Assembly: GCA_965200535.1 (NCBI GenBank) | Contig: CBDAUF010000002.1 | Span: 558,001-622,000, forward strand | DNA from: MPNO01 sp965200535 | GTDB lineage: Bacteria; Pseudomonadota; Alphaproteobacteria; MPNO01 | Length of the DNA: 64,000 nt | Reading direction: 5' to 3' | Part shown: in pieces, positions 32,674 through 41,355 of the stretch | Layout of the letters: each line of letters starts with the position of its first letter | How positions within the stretch are numbered: position 1 is the first letter of the stretch | Notes under the pieces: generated by a model | Database searches by the model: none | The model's input: only the letters and a program-made list of their open reading frames with translations | What the model was told of the DNA's origin: nothing | Translations under genes and position numbers: made by a program

Positions 32674-34274
32674 GCCCGGTTGGTCGGAAACGGGCTGCGG
32701 TCGACGAGAGCCATCTGACGGCGGGCGAGGCGCTCGGTCAGCGCCATCTTGGTATCGCGGGCGGCGGGATCGTCCCACAGGTTGACCAGTTCCGAGGGAT
32801 CGTTGTCGAGGTCGTAGAGTTCGCCCCAATCGACGCCGTGGTAGAGCGACAGGCGCCAGCGCCGGGTCACCAGCGTGCGCACGCGGACGGGTTCGGTAAA
32901 GCCGAGCGAAATGCGCTGCTGGTCTTCCTCGATCACCATGTCGGCGTCCGCGTCGTCCGGCGCACCGTCGATCAGGGGCATCAGGGACTTGCCCTGGACG
33001 CCGTTGTAGGGCGCGATCCGGGCGCGGTCGAGCACGGTGCGGGCGATGTCGAGCGTGCCCGAGAGGGTGGAAGAGGCACCCGCCGGCGCCCCGCGGTCGG
33101 CCGTGTCCTTCCACAGGAAAGGCACCCGGATCAGGCTCTGATAGTGGATCGGACCCTTGAGCATGATCCGGTGATCGCCGAGGAAATCGCCGTGGTCGGC
33201 GGTGAAGATGACCACCGTGTCGTCGGCGAGGCCGAGCTGGTCGAGCGCCGACAGCACCGAACCCACGGCATCGTCGATCATCGCGATCATCCCGCAGGTC
33301 AGCGCGGCCGCCTCGCGTGCCTCGCGCTCCGAAACGGCGAACAGCACCTGGCTGTTGGTGACAGCGTTGCCCGCCTCGCGCTGCTCGCGCGCCCAGCGGA
33401 CGTGCGGCGGCGGTTCGTGGTTGGCGGCGAACGAGGCGTCGAGCCGCATGTCGTCGGGCCTGTACATGTCCCAGTACTTGCCGGGCGGGGTGAAGGGGTG
33501 GTGGGGGTCGGGGAACGACGCCATGGCAAAGAACGGGGCATCGCCGCCCGCGCCCGCATGGCTTTCGAGAAAATCGACCGTGCGCTCGGCGACATAGCGG
33601 GTGGGGTAGAGGGCTTCGGGCACTGCTGTCCGCCATGCCTGCGGCATGATGTAGTCGTGCGGCAGGGCGTTCTCCTGACCCCGCAGCCCGTCCGGATCGT
33701 CGTGGCGTTCCTTGAGCCATTGCCAGTAATGGCCGCCCACCAGGTCGCCGTGCTCGGTGCAGAGATCGACCCGCTCGAAGCCGTAGAACGGGTAGCTCAG
33801 GTCCCAATCCGGGTCGTCGCGCCAGCCCTGCGGCGACTCGGCATCGACCGGTCCGTCCTCGCCGCTGCGGCGCGTCGCTTCGCCGAACGATTCCGGCGGC
33901 ACCAGATAATCGTCCGGCAGGTCCGGAGGCTGGAGGATTGCCGGCAGGCCGGTCATGTTCTGGAGATGGCTCTTGCCGAGGAGCGCCGTCCGGTAGCCGT
34001 GCGCCCGCATCAGGTCGACGAAGGTGTTGGCGCGGAAACTGAGCGCGGTTCCGTTCTGCCGCACCCCGTGCAGCGAGGGCATGCGTCCGGTCATCAGCGT
34101 CGAACGGTTCGGCATGCAGATCGGGCAGGCGACGTAGAACCGGTCGAAGCGCCGCCCGCCGTGCGCGATCGAGTCGATGTTCGGCGTCCGCAGCACCGGG
34201 TGGCCGGCGCAGGCCAGATAATCCGCTCGCTGCTGGTCGGTGATGAACAGGAGGAAATTGGGGCGCTTGGCCAT
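32670..34274 (-). CDS. Sulfatase family hydrolase
   Basis: A 534-residue type I sulfatase/alkaline phosphatase superfamily enzyme. FLLFITDQQRADYL near residue 7 gives the first metal ligands, and the formylglycine site is C53-M-P-N-R57 in CPICMPNRSTLMTGR. VIFTADHGDFLGDHR near residue 360 supplies later metal ligands and MLKGPIHY follows. The Cys-x-Pro-x-Arg core is intact although Asn replaces the more usual Ser/Ala. There is no signal peptide, so it acts in the cytoplasm. ATG 34274 is chosen at the MAKRPNFLL start. It is third in a minus-strand operon with the acyl-CoA ligase and cupin. Aryl sulfates, choline sulfate or phosphonate esters are possible substrates. Confidence 0.9.
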   Translation of the reverse strand: MAKRPNFLLFITDQQRADYLACAGHPVLRTPNIDSIAHGGRRFDRFYVACPICMPNRSTLMTGRMPSLHGVRQNGTALSFRANTFVDLMRAHGYRTALLGKSHLQNMTGLPAILQPPDLPDDYLVPPESFGEATRRSGEDGPVDAESPQGWRDDPDWDLSYPFYGFERVDLCTEHGDLVGGHYWQWLKERHDDPDGLRGQENALPHDYIMPQAWRTAVPEALYPTRYVAERTVDFLESHAGAGGDAPFFAMASFPDPHHPFTPPGKYWDMYRPDDMRLDASFAANHEPPPHVRWAREQREAGNAVTNSQVLFAVSEREAREAAALTCGMIAMIDDAVGSVLSALDQLGLADDTVVIFTADHGDFLGDHRIMLKGPIHYQSLIRVPFLWKDTADRGAPAGASSTLSGTLDIARTVLDRARIAPYNGVQGKSLMPLIDGAPDDADADMVIEEDQQRISLGFTEPVRVRTLVTRRWRLSLYHGVDWGELYDLDNDPSELVNLWDDPAARDTKMALTERLARRQMALVDRSPFPTNRA

Positions 34275-34314
34275 TTTCGTGTCCCGGTTGTGTGGCGCGT
34301 GCCGCAGAAGCGCG

Positions 34315-34746
34315 TCAGGAGATGCGGCCGTTGAACCGCTCGGTCGCATCAATGTCGAATTTACGCGGTTCGACGTCGACGCGCTCGTTCTTAACGTTGC
34401 GGTCGAAGGCGACCACCTGGAGAAGTTCGAGCGTGTCGTCGCCGACGGATTCGAACCAGTACTGGGCGTTTCTCGGCATGACGACGCCTTCGTGGACGCC
34501 GAACTCGCCGATCGGCCCGTCCGGCCCGTGCCAGCGCACCCGGCCTCTCAGCACCATCCAGAAACCGTCCATCCCGCGATGCGAATGGAGGTTGTTGTCG
34601 CCGCCCTCGCGCACGACTTGGACGGCGCCGCGGATGATATCGGTCTGGCACAGCGAGACGATGGCCTTGTCGTGCGACTGCCCGGCGGGCTTTTCGTAGC
34701 GGAAAGTCTGCGGTCGGCGGGGGCGTAGGGCAGCGGCTGGGTCCAT
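34315..34746 (-). CDS. Cupin domain protein
   Basis: A 143-residue single-domain cupin. Motif 1 is NNLHSHRGMDGFWMVLRGRVRW near residue 54, with two histidines but no final Glu in the usual place, and motif 2 is PRNAQYWFES near residue 95 lacking the second-motif histidine. Such proteins may be metal-dependent oxygenases or ligand sensors. ATG 34746 follows AGGAGAGACCGG. It lies between the acyl-CoA ligase and the sulfatase in one operon, divergent from boxC; a role with aromatic compounds is plausible but unproven. Confidence 0.75.
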   Translation of the reverse strand: MDPAAALRPRRPQTFRYEKPAGQSHDKAIVSLCQTDIIRGAVQVVREGGDNNLHSHRGMDGFWMVLRGRVRWHGPDGPIGEFGVHEGVVMPRNAQYWFESVGDDTLELLQVVAFDRNVKNERVDVEPRKFDIDATERFNGRIS

Positions 34747-34757
34747 CCGGTCTCTCC

Positions 34758-36350
34758 TCATGCGCGCGCGGCGGCCGGGCCGTTATCCTGCCATTCTGCG
34801 GCCAGGGCCTGGCGGTCGAGCTTGCCGCGCCCGGTCTTCGGCAGGGCCGCGCGGAAGATCACCTCCCTGGGCCGCTTGGCGGGCGGCAGCGCCGCCTTGC
34901 AATGGGCGAGGACAGCGGCCTCCGTGAGCGCGGCGTCGGGCCTGCGCACGACATAGACTACGACGTCCTCGCCGTAGATCGGGTCGCGGACGCCGACGGC
35001 GGCGGCCTCCGCGACCGCCTGCATCTGAAGCACCAGGTTGTCGATCTCGGTCGGCGCGATGTTGATGCCGCCGCGAATGATGAGGTCCTTCGCCCGCCCG
35101 GTGACGTAGAGGTATCCGTCCGCGTCGAGGTAGCCGAGATCGCCGGTCCGCGCGCGGCCCCGCGAATTGACGCGGTAGCTCCCGTCTTCCCCGAGGTAGC
35201 GGAAGGCGTTGTCGGGGTGCCGGCCGAGTTCGATCGCACCGATCTCGCCCGCCGGGAGCGGGGCGCCGGCGTCGTCGACGATGGCGACGTTCTGGTAGCG
35301 GTGCGGCCGGCCGACCGAGCCCAGGCGCCTCGTGCGCTCGTTCGACCCGGCGATCCATCCGGTCTCGCTCGACCCGTAGCCCTGGGCGATCGGGATTCGG
35401 TACATCTCCTCGAAGGCCTTCCAGTCGGCCGCCATCAGGGCGGCCGAGCTCGAGGTGATGTAGCGGAGCCGCGGAAGGTCGCGGCCGGTCACCGGGATCG
35501 GCCGGTTGACCAGCATGTTGATCGCGGTGGGGTTGCCGGCGGCGACGGTGACGTCGTAGGCGCGGATCCAGTCGAAATAGCGGCTCTGCGAGAACTTGCG
35601 GGCCATGCACAGCGTCGCGCTGCGGCAGAGCGGACCGAGGAAGCTCAGGACCTGGGCCGACATCCAGTTGTAGGAGCGGAAATCGAGCACCCGGTCGTTC
35701 TCGGCGATGCCGAAGGCGTCCGCCGTGGGCGCGACGTTCTCGAGCAGTTCGGCGAAGGTGCAGACGACGCCCTTGGGCTTCGAGGCGGTCCCCGAGGTGT
35801 AGAAGATCGAGGCGACGTCGCCGTAGGCGTTGAGGGGGTCCTGCGGCGCCGCCGGCCGGCCGGCGAGTTCGGCGAAGAAGCCCGCGCCCGCACCGCCGTC
35901 CCAGCGCCCGAGCGGCAGCCATTCGCCGGGCGAGGCGGCGCCCGCCGCACCGAGGCCCAGCGCCTCCTCGTGCAGCACCAGCTTCGGGCTGAGCGCCCGC
36001 AGAATCCCGTCGAGATGGGCGCGGTTCATCTCCACCTGCACGGTGCAGATCGTCGCCCCGTGGCACATCGCGCCGAGATAGACGATCAGATGTTCGAGCG
36101 CGTTGTCGGAGAGCAGGGCCACACGGTCATTGGCGGCGATGCCCCTGACGCGCATCGCCGCCCCGACGCGCCCGACCATGTCGTGCATCTCCGCATAGGT
36201 GATCGCGCGGCGCTGGTCGATGCTGTGCACGAACGCCTTGTCCGGAAACCGCGCCGCGGCATCCTCGAGCCAGGCGAGAAGCGCATGCTCCGGGGGCCGC
36301 GCCGGGGCTGTCGCTGCGGCCGCCGCGGGGCGTCGATCTGCTTGCGGCAT
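34758..36350 (-). CDS. Class I adenylate-forming acyl/aryl-CoA ligase
   Basis: A 530-residue AMP-dependent ligase. The P-loop motif is SIFYTSGTASKPKGVV near residue 186, motif A5 is QGYGSSETGWIAG near residue 319, A7 is RTGDLGYLDADGYLYVTGRAKD near residue 403, and the A10 catalytic lysine is in KTGRGKLDRQ near residue 510. It activates a carboxylic acid to its CoA thioester. Divergent position to boxC/boxB suggests benzoate or a related aromatic acid, but it does not show the features I associate with BclA-type benzoate-CoA ligases, so I leave the gene unnamed. ATG 36350 is taken as start; GTG 36356 is two codons upstream. Confidence 0.85.
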   Translation of the reverse strand: MPQADRRPAAAAATAPARPPEHALLAWLEDAAARFPDKAFVHSIDQRRAITYAEMHDMVGRVGAAMRVRGIAANDRVALLSDNALEHLIVYLGAMCHGATICTVQVEMNRAHLDGILRALSPKLVLHEEALGLGAAGAASPGEWLPLGRWDGGAGAGFFAELAGRPAAPQDPLNAYGDVASIFYTSGTASKPKGVVCTFAELLENVAPTADAFGIAENDRVLDFRSYNWMSAQVLSFLGPLCRSATLCMARKFSQSRYFDWIRAYDVTVAAGNPTAINMLVNRPIPVTGRDLPRLRYITSSSAALMAADWKAFEEMYRIPIAQGYGSSETGWIAGSNERTRRLGSVGRPHRYQNVAIVDDAGAPLPAGEIGAIELGRHPDNAFRYLGEDGSYRVNSRGRARTGDLGYLDADGYLYVTGRAKDLIIRGGINIAPTEIDNLVLQMQAVAEAAAVGVRDPIYGEDVVVYVVRRPDAALTEAAVLAHCKAALPPAKRPREVIFRAALPKTGRGKLDRQALAAEWQDNGPAAARA

Positions 36351-36428
36351 GTTCACGGTGTGTCTTAGGTTAGGCCTCGCGCCAAGGGTATCGCGCGGAG
36401 CCGGATCGCCTCAAGTGCGATCTGTCGC

Positions 36429-36468
36429 GACATCAATTGTTGACAACCCAACAATTGATGTCTAAATG
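36429..36468. promoter_or_regulatory. 34-base perfect inverted repeat and boxC promoter
   Basis: GACATCAATTGTTG (36429-36442), spacer ACAACC, and its exact complement CAACAATTGATGTC (36449-36462). A -35 hexamer TTGACA (36440-36445) overlaps the dyad centre, and TAAATG (36463-36468) lies 17 bases later as a -10. The site is midway between the divergent ligase operon and boxC (start 36530). A bound repressor would cover the promoter. It does not look like the TGCA-based sites reported for BoxR, so a different regulator type is likely. Confidence 0.8.
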
Positions 36469-36529
36469 ATCTTCGGCGGCAGCGCGAGACCGCGCGCCAG
36501 ACCGTCGATGTTCCGATCCGGAGGGGGCA

Positions 36530-38224
36530 ATGGCTGAGACCGCTGGCGATGTCCGCGCCGACGAGGGCGCCGGACGGATCGACATTCAAACCCGTCCCGA
36601 CGCCTATCGCCACTGGAAATTGACCGTGGACGGCAACGTTGCGCGGCTTGCGATGGACGTCGACGAGAATGCGACCCTGGCGCCGGGTTATTCGCTCAAG
36701 CTCAACTCCTACGACCTCGGCGTCGATATCGAGCTCTACGACGCGATCCAGCGGCTGCGTTTCGAGCATCCGGAGGTCGGCTGCGTCGTCGTGACCTCGG
36801 ACAAGCCGCGGGTGTTCTGCGCCGGCGCCAACATCAACATGCTGGGCCGGTCGTCGCACGCCCACAAGGTCAACTTCTGCAAGTTCACCAACGAGACCCG
36901 CAACGGGATCGAAGACGCTACGGGCAACTCCCGCCAGACTTATATCTGCGCGATCAACGGCACCGCGGCGGGCGGCGGTTACGAACTCGCACTGGCATGC
37001 GACTACATCATGCTGATCGATGACGGCTCCTCGACGGTCTCCCTGCCCGAGCTCCCGCTGCTCGCAGTCCTTCCCGGGACCGGCGGTCTCACCCGCCTGG
37101 TCGACAAGCGGAAGGTCCGCCACGACCATGCGGATTTCTTCTGCACCACCTCGGAGGGCATGCGGGGCAGGCGCGCGGTCGACTGGAATCTGATCGACGA
37201 GCTCGTTCCCGGCGCGCGTTTCGAGGAGATCGTCGCCGAACGCGCCGGGGAGTTCGCCGCGGGGTCGGACCGCCCGAAGGACGCCAAGGGCGTCGTCCTC
37301 GGGCCGCTCGCCCGCACCATCGACGGCGACCGCATCGAATACGACCATGTGACGGTGACGATCGACCGCGGCGTGTCCACGGCGACCATCGCTGTCCGCG
37401 CGCCCGAAGAGCCCCCCGCCGCCGCGGTGGCCGACATCCATGCCGCCGGCACCGCGTTCTGGCCGTTCGCGCTCGCCCGCGAACTCGATGACGCGATCAT
37501 GGAACTCAGGCTCAACGAGCAGGAGATCGGGACCTGGGTGTTCCGCACCGCGGGCGATCCGGCGCTGGTGGCGGCGGCCGATCAGGCGCTTCTCGACCAT
37601 GCCGACGACTGGCTCGTGCGGGAGATCGTCCTCTATCTCAAACGAGTGCTCAAGCGCATCGACGTCAGTTCGCGCAGCCTGATCGCGCTGGTCGAACCGG
37701 GCAGCTGCTTCGCCGGGACGCTGCTGGAACCGGTGCTCGCCAGCGACCGGACCTACATGCTGGACGGCGTCTTCGAGGGCAGCAACCTGCCGCCCGCCAC
37801 GGTCGCCCTGACCGGCATGAACTTCGGGCCGTACGCGATGTCGAGCGGCCTGACCCGGATCGAGAGCCGCTTCCTTGCTGCGCCCGAGCGGGTCGAGGAG
37901 GCGCGGCGGCGGATCGGCCGGCCGCTCGAAGCCGTCGAGGCCGAGGCGCTCGGGCTGATCACGTTCGCGCCCGACGATATCGACTGGGACGACGAAATCC
38001 GCATCGCCATCGAGGAGCGGGCCAGTTTCTCCCCCGATGCGCTCACCGGGATGGAGGCGAGCCTCCGCTTCGCCGGCCCGGAGACCCTGGAGACCAAGAT
38101 CTTCGGGCGGCTGAGCGCGTGGCAGAACTGGATCTTCCAGCGGCCCAACGCCGCCGGCGAGAACGGCGCTCTCAAGCTCTACGGCACCGGCCGCAAGAGC
38201 CAGTACGACAAACGGAGGGTTTGA
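36530..38224 (+). CDS. boxC: Benzoyl-CoA-dihydrodiol lyase / 2,3-epoxybenzoyl-CoA dihydrolase BoxC
   Basis: A 564-residue enzyme of the aerobic hybrid (box) benzoate pathway; it opens the ring of 2,3-epoxybenzoyl-CoA to give the aliphatic semialdehyde-CoA and formate. The N-terminal half is an enoyl-CoA hydratase-like crotonase domain (RVFCAGANINMLG near residue 98, INGTAAGGGYELALACDYI near residue 140), and the long C-terminal extension with FWPFALARELDDAIMELRLNE is characteristic of BoxC, whose usual length is about 555. ATG 36530 follows GGAGGGGG. BoxB follows with a 2-base gap; the pair acts in sequence. Confidence 0.93.
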   Translation: MAETAGDVRADEGAGRIDIQTRPDAYRHWKLTVDGNVARLAMDVDENATLAPGYSLKLNSYDLGVDIELYDAIQRLRFEHPEVGCVVVTSDKPRVFCAGANINMLGRSSHAHKVNFCKFTNETRNGIEDATGNSRQTYICAINGTAAGGGYELALACDYIMLIDDGSSTVSLPELPLLAVLPGTGGLTRLVDKRKVRHDHADFFCTTSEGMRGRRAVDWNLIDELVPGARFEEIVAERAGEFAAGSDRPKDAKGVVLGPLARTIDGDRIEYDHVTVTIDRGVSTATIAVRAPEEPPAAAVADIHAAGTAFWPFALARELDDAIMELRLNEQEIGTWVFRTAGDPALVAAADQALLDHADDWLVREIVLYLKRVLKRIDVSSRSLIALVEPGSCFAGTLLEPVLASDRTYMLDGVFEGSNLPPATVALTGMNFGPYAMSSGLTRIESRFLAAPERVEEARRRIGRPLEAVEAEALGLITFAPDDIDWDDEIRIAIEERASFSPDALTGMEASLRFAGPETLETKIFGRLSAWQNWIFQRPNAAGENGALKLYGTGRKSQYDKRRV

Positions 38225-38226
38225 CC

Positions 38227-39654
38227 ATGGCGATCAACTACAACGAGCGGATCCCCAACAATGTCGACCTCGCCGACAACCGGCGCCTGCAGCGCGCGCT
38301 CGAGGCTTGGCAGCCGGAATTCCTGAATTGGTGGCACGAGCTCGGCCCCGAGGGCACGCGGAATTTCGACATCTATCTCCGCACCGCGGTCAGCGTCGAG
38401 CCCGACGGCTGGGCGCATTACGACTTCGTCAAGATGCCGGACTACCGCTGGGGCATCTTCGTCAACCCTGCCGAGGCGGACAAGAAGATCGGCTTCGGCG
38501 AACACAAGGGTGAGGATGTGTGGCAGGAAGTGCCGGGCGAATACCGCTCGACGCTGCGCCGGCTGATCGTCACCCAGGGCGACACCGAACCGGCCTCGGT
38601 CGAACAGCAGCGGATGCTCGGGCTCACCTGCCCCTCGCTCTACGACCTGCGCAACATCTTCCAGGTCAACGTGGAGGAGGGGCGGCATCTCTGGGCGATG
38701 GTCTATCTGCTGCACGCCTATTTCGGCCGCGACGGCCGCGAGGAGGCGGAGGCCATGCTGGAGCGCCACTCCGGCGATCCCGACAAGCCGCGGATCCTCG
38801 GCGCCTTCAACGAGAAGACGCCCGACTGGCTGTCGTTCTTCATGTTCACCTACTTCACCGATCGCGACGGCAAGTACCAGCTCGCTTCGCTCGCCGAATC
38901 CGGTTTCGATCCGCTGGCCCGCACCTGCCAGTTCATGCTGACCGAGGAAGGCCACCACATGTTTATCGGCGAGACCGGGGTGGGGCGGGTCATCCAGCGC
39001 ACTTGCGAGGTGATGAACGAGCTCGGCACCGACGATCCCGAGCGCGTGCGCGCCGCCGGTGCGGTCGACATGCCGACCCTGCAGAAGTTCATGAACTTCC
39101 ACTTCAGCGTGTCGCTCGACCTGTTCGGCCAGGAAACCTCGACCAACGCTGCCAGCTACTTCAACCAGAGCCTGAAGGGCCGCTTCCAGGAGGCGGCGAT
39201 CGCGGACGACCACCGCCTCCTCGACGGCGTCTGGCCGGTCCACGCGGTGAGGGGCGAAGAGATCGTCGCCGAGGAACAGCCGGCGCTCAACGCCGTCAAC
39301 GAAAGGCTGCGCGACGAATACATCAAGGATTGCCAGCGCGGCATGACGCGGTGGAACCGCAATATCAAGAGGGCCGGAATCGATTTCCGGTTCAGGCTTC
39401 CGCACCGCGCCTTCCACCGCCGCATCGGTAACTTCGCCGATGTCAGGGTCTCGCCCTCCGGCAGGATCGTTTCCGAGGCGGAATGGACCCGCGAGCACGG
39501 CGGCTGGCTGCCGACAGAGCAGGACCGCGCCTTCGTCCAGTCGCTGATGACGCGCGTCGTCGAGCCGGGGAAGATCGCGGGATGGGTCGCGCCGCCGGCC
39601 CGCGGCATCAACCACGAAGATCCGTCGACCTTCGAATATGTCCGGTTCAGCTGA
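38227..39654 (+). CDS. boxB: Benzoyl-CoA 2,3-epoxidase subunit BoxB
   Basis: Di-iron oxygenase component that epoxidises benzoyl-CoA, 475 residues, the standard length. It opens NYNERIPNNVDLADNRRLQRAL as BoxB does. Iron ligands are expected in NVEEGRHLW (E151-x2-H154 by my count) and FMLTEEGHHMF (E240/E241 and H244). ATG 38227 follows GGAGGGTTT. It needs electrons from BoxA, a ferredoxin-type reductase; no boxA is present in this window, so it must be encoded elsewhere or replaced by another reductase. Confidence 0.95.
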   Translation: MAINYNERIPNNVDLADNRRLQRALEAWQPEFLNWWHELGPEGTRNFDIYLRTAVSVEPDGWAHYDFVKMPDYRWGIFVNPAEADKKIGFGEHKGEDVWQEVPGEYRSTLRRLIVTQGDTEPASVEQQRMLGLTCPSLYDLRNIFQVNVEEGRHLWAMVYLLHAYFGRDGREEAEAMLERHSGDPDKPRILGAFNEKTPDWLSFFMFTYFTDRDGKYQLASLAESGFDPLARTCQFMLTEEGHHMFIGETGVGRVIQRTCEVMNELGTDDPERVRAAGAVDMPTLQKFMNFHFSVSLDLFGQETSTNAASYFNQSLKGRFQEAAIADDHRLLDGVWPVHAVRGEEIVAEEQPALNAVNERLRDEYIKDCQRGMTRWNRNIKRAGIDFRFRLPHRAFHRRIGNFADVRVSPSGRIVSEAEWTREHGGWLPTEQDRAFVQSLMTRVVEPGKIAGWVAPPARGINHEDPSTFEYVRFS

Positions 39655-39664
39655 GGGCCGCGCG

Positions 39665-40945
39665 GTGGGCGCCGGCCTTCACGAACTCGACGCCGCGGAA
39701 GCCGCGGCGCGGATTGCCGACGGCCGGATGACCTCGCGGGCGTTGGTTTCCGCCTGCCTCGACCGCATCGCCGAACGCGACGGCGAGCTTCGCGCCTGGA
39801 CGCATGTCGAGCCCGCCCATGCGCTCGGCCAGGCCTGCATGTCCGACGCCGCCGGCCCGGGTCCGCTGCGCGGGATACCGGTCGGCATCAAGGATATTTT
39901 CGATACCGCCGACCTGCCCACGGGCTACGGATCGCCGATCCACCGCGGGCACCGCCCGACGCGTGATTCGGCCTGCGTCGCGGCGCTCAGGCGGGCCGGT
40001 GCGGTGATCCTCGGCAAGACGGCGACGACCGAGTTCGCGAGCCCGGTCCCGGCCGGGGTCAGGAACCCGCGCGACTTTTCGCGCAGCCCCGGAGTGTCCT
40101 CGTCCGGGTCCGCTGCGGCGGTCGCCGACTGCATGGCGCCGGTCGCTCTCGGCAGTCAGACCGGCGGGTCGATGATCATGCCGGCCGCGTCCTGCGGCGT
40201 GGTCGGCTACAAGGCGAGCCTGGACGGGATCGACCGCGGCGGCCTTCGCCATCTCCGCCCGAGCCTCGATACCATCGGCGTATTCGCCCGCTCGGTCGCC
40301 GACATCGCGCTGGTCCGCGCGGCGATGTCGGCGGCGCCCCCAATCCCGCTCGACGGAACGCCGCCGCCGCGGATCGCCGTCTGCCGCGCTCCCCACTGGG
40401 AAGAGGCCGAACCGGCGACCGTCGCCGCGGTCGATGACGCCGCCGCGGCGATGGAACGGGCCGGCGCAACGCTCGCCGATATCGTCCTGCCGCCCGCCTT
40501 CGACGCCGCCGAAGACGCCTTCACAACCATCACCGCGGTCGAGGGCGGCCGCTCTCTCGCCTACGAAATCGCCCATCACCGCGACCGGCTCAACGCCTGG
40601 ATCGGGGGCCAGGCGGCGCTCGGGGAGCGCTCCACGGAGGCCGACTACGCCGCCGCCTGCGAAACCGCCGCGCGGTGCCGGGAAGCCATGATGCAGGTGT
40701 TCGAGCGTTTCGACGTCATCCTGACCGCCAGCGCGCCGGGAGAGCCGACCGCCGATCTGACAGGAATCCAGAAATCGTCGTTCAACCGGATCTGGACGCT
40801 GATGCACGGACCGTGCATCAACCTTCCCGGGTTCAGCGGCCCCGAAGGGCTCCCGGTCGGCGTCCAACTGGTCGGCGCCGTCGGCGACGACGACCGGCTG
40901 ATCCGTTTCGCGGACTGGGCCTGGCGCGCGATCGCGGCGCGTTAG
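39665..40945 (+). CDS. Amidase-signature family hydrolase
   Basis: A 426-residue amidase-signature enzyme with the Ser-Ser-Lys triad: the lysine is in VGIKDIFDT near residue 75, the cis-serine in PGVSSSGSAAAVAD near residue 141, and the nucleophile in LGSQTGGSMIMPA near residue 165. It hydrolyses amides to acid and ammonia. GTG 39665 follows a GAGGG and lies 10 bases after boxB; ATG 39638 inside boxB is in frame and also possible. Coupled to boxC-boxB it could release benzoate from benzamide or a related aryl amide; that role is inferred only from position. Confidence 0.88.
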   Translation: MGAGLHELDAAEAAARIADGRMTSRALVSACLDRIAERDGELRAWTHVEPAHALGQACMSDAAGPGPLRGIPVGIKDIFDTADLPTGYGSPIHRGHRPTRDSACVAALRRAGAVILGKTATTEFASPVPAGVRNPRDFSRSPGVSSSGSAAAVADCMAPVALGSQTGGSMIMPAASCGVVGYKASLDGIDRGGLRHLRPSLDTIGVFARSVADIALVRAAMSAAPPIPLDGTPPPRIAVCRAPHWEEAEPATVAAVDDAAAAMERAGATLADIVLPPAFDAAEDAFTTITAVEGGRSLAYEIAHHRDRLNAWIGGQAALGERSTEADYAAACETAARCREAMMQVFERFDVILTASAPGEPTADLTGIQKSSFNRIWTLMHGPCINLPGFSGPEGLPVGVQLVGAVGDDDRLIRFADWAWRAIAAR

Positions 40946-40979
40946 CGCACCGCAGGCCCGTACCGCCGGCGCAGAGGGC

Positions 40980-41339
40980 TCAGGCCACGCTGCGCTTCAT
41001 CAGGTACGCCATCGTCAAGTGCTCGGCGCAGAACTGGCGTCCGGGCTGGACGGTCTTGCCGCAGATATGCAGCCCGAAGCGGCCCGGCTCGTCGATTTGC
41101 CAGCGGCACATCCAGGGCTTGGCCTCCGGCATCGGCGTGACCGGATAGTCGAGCCGGGCCGGCTCCGGTTCGGGCTCCGGTTCCGGCCGGGGTACGCCGC
41201 GCTGAAGGTTGAGGCGGTGCGCCTTGCCGATGACGGCGTTTCGCGTCACTCCGCCCAGCTTGTCCGCAATCTGGCGCGCCGACAGACCGTCCGACCAGAG
41301 CTGTATCAGGCTCTCAACTCGTTCCTGTGTCCAAGTCAT
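40980..41339 (-). CDS. gcrA: GcrA cell cycle regulator
   Basis: A 119-residue GcrA, the alphaproteobacterial sigma-70 cofactor that acts on methylated GANTC promoters in Caulobacter. The N-terminus is the DNA-binding domain (TWTQERVESLIQLWSDGLSARQ, then GGVTRNAVIGKAHRLNL). A short Pro-Glu linker (PEPEPEPEPA) leads to a cysteine-rich end with CRWQIDEPG, CGKTVQPGRQFCAEH, which contacts sigma-70 domain 2. Caulobacter GcrA has about 170 residues, so the linker here is short. ATG 41339 follows GAGGGGGCG. It is convergent with the amidase gene and divergent from the PEP-mutase-like gene. Confidence 0.95.
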   Translation of the reverse strand: MTWTQERVESLIQLWSDGLSARQIADKLGGVTRNAVIGKAHRLNLQRGVPRPEPEPEPEPARLDYPVTPMPEAKPWMCRWQIDEPGRFGLHICGKTVQPGRQFCAEHLTMAYLMKRSVA

Positions 41340-41355
41340 CGATCGCCCCCTCTGA

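Noticed and set aside
36361..36377. TTAGG-TTAGG near the acyl-CoA ligase start as a second MntR site
   Set aside because: It is a direct repeat, not a dyad, and the genes around it are not metal-related.
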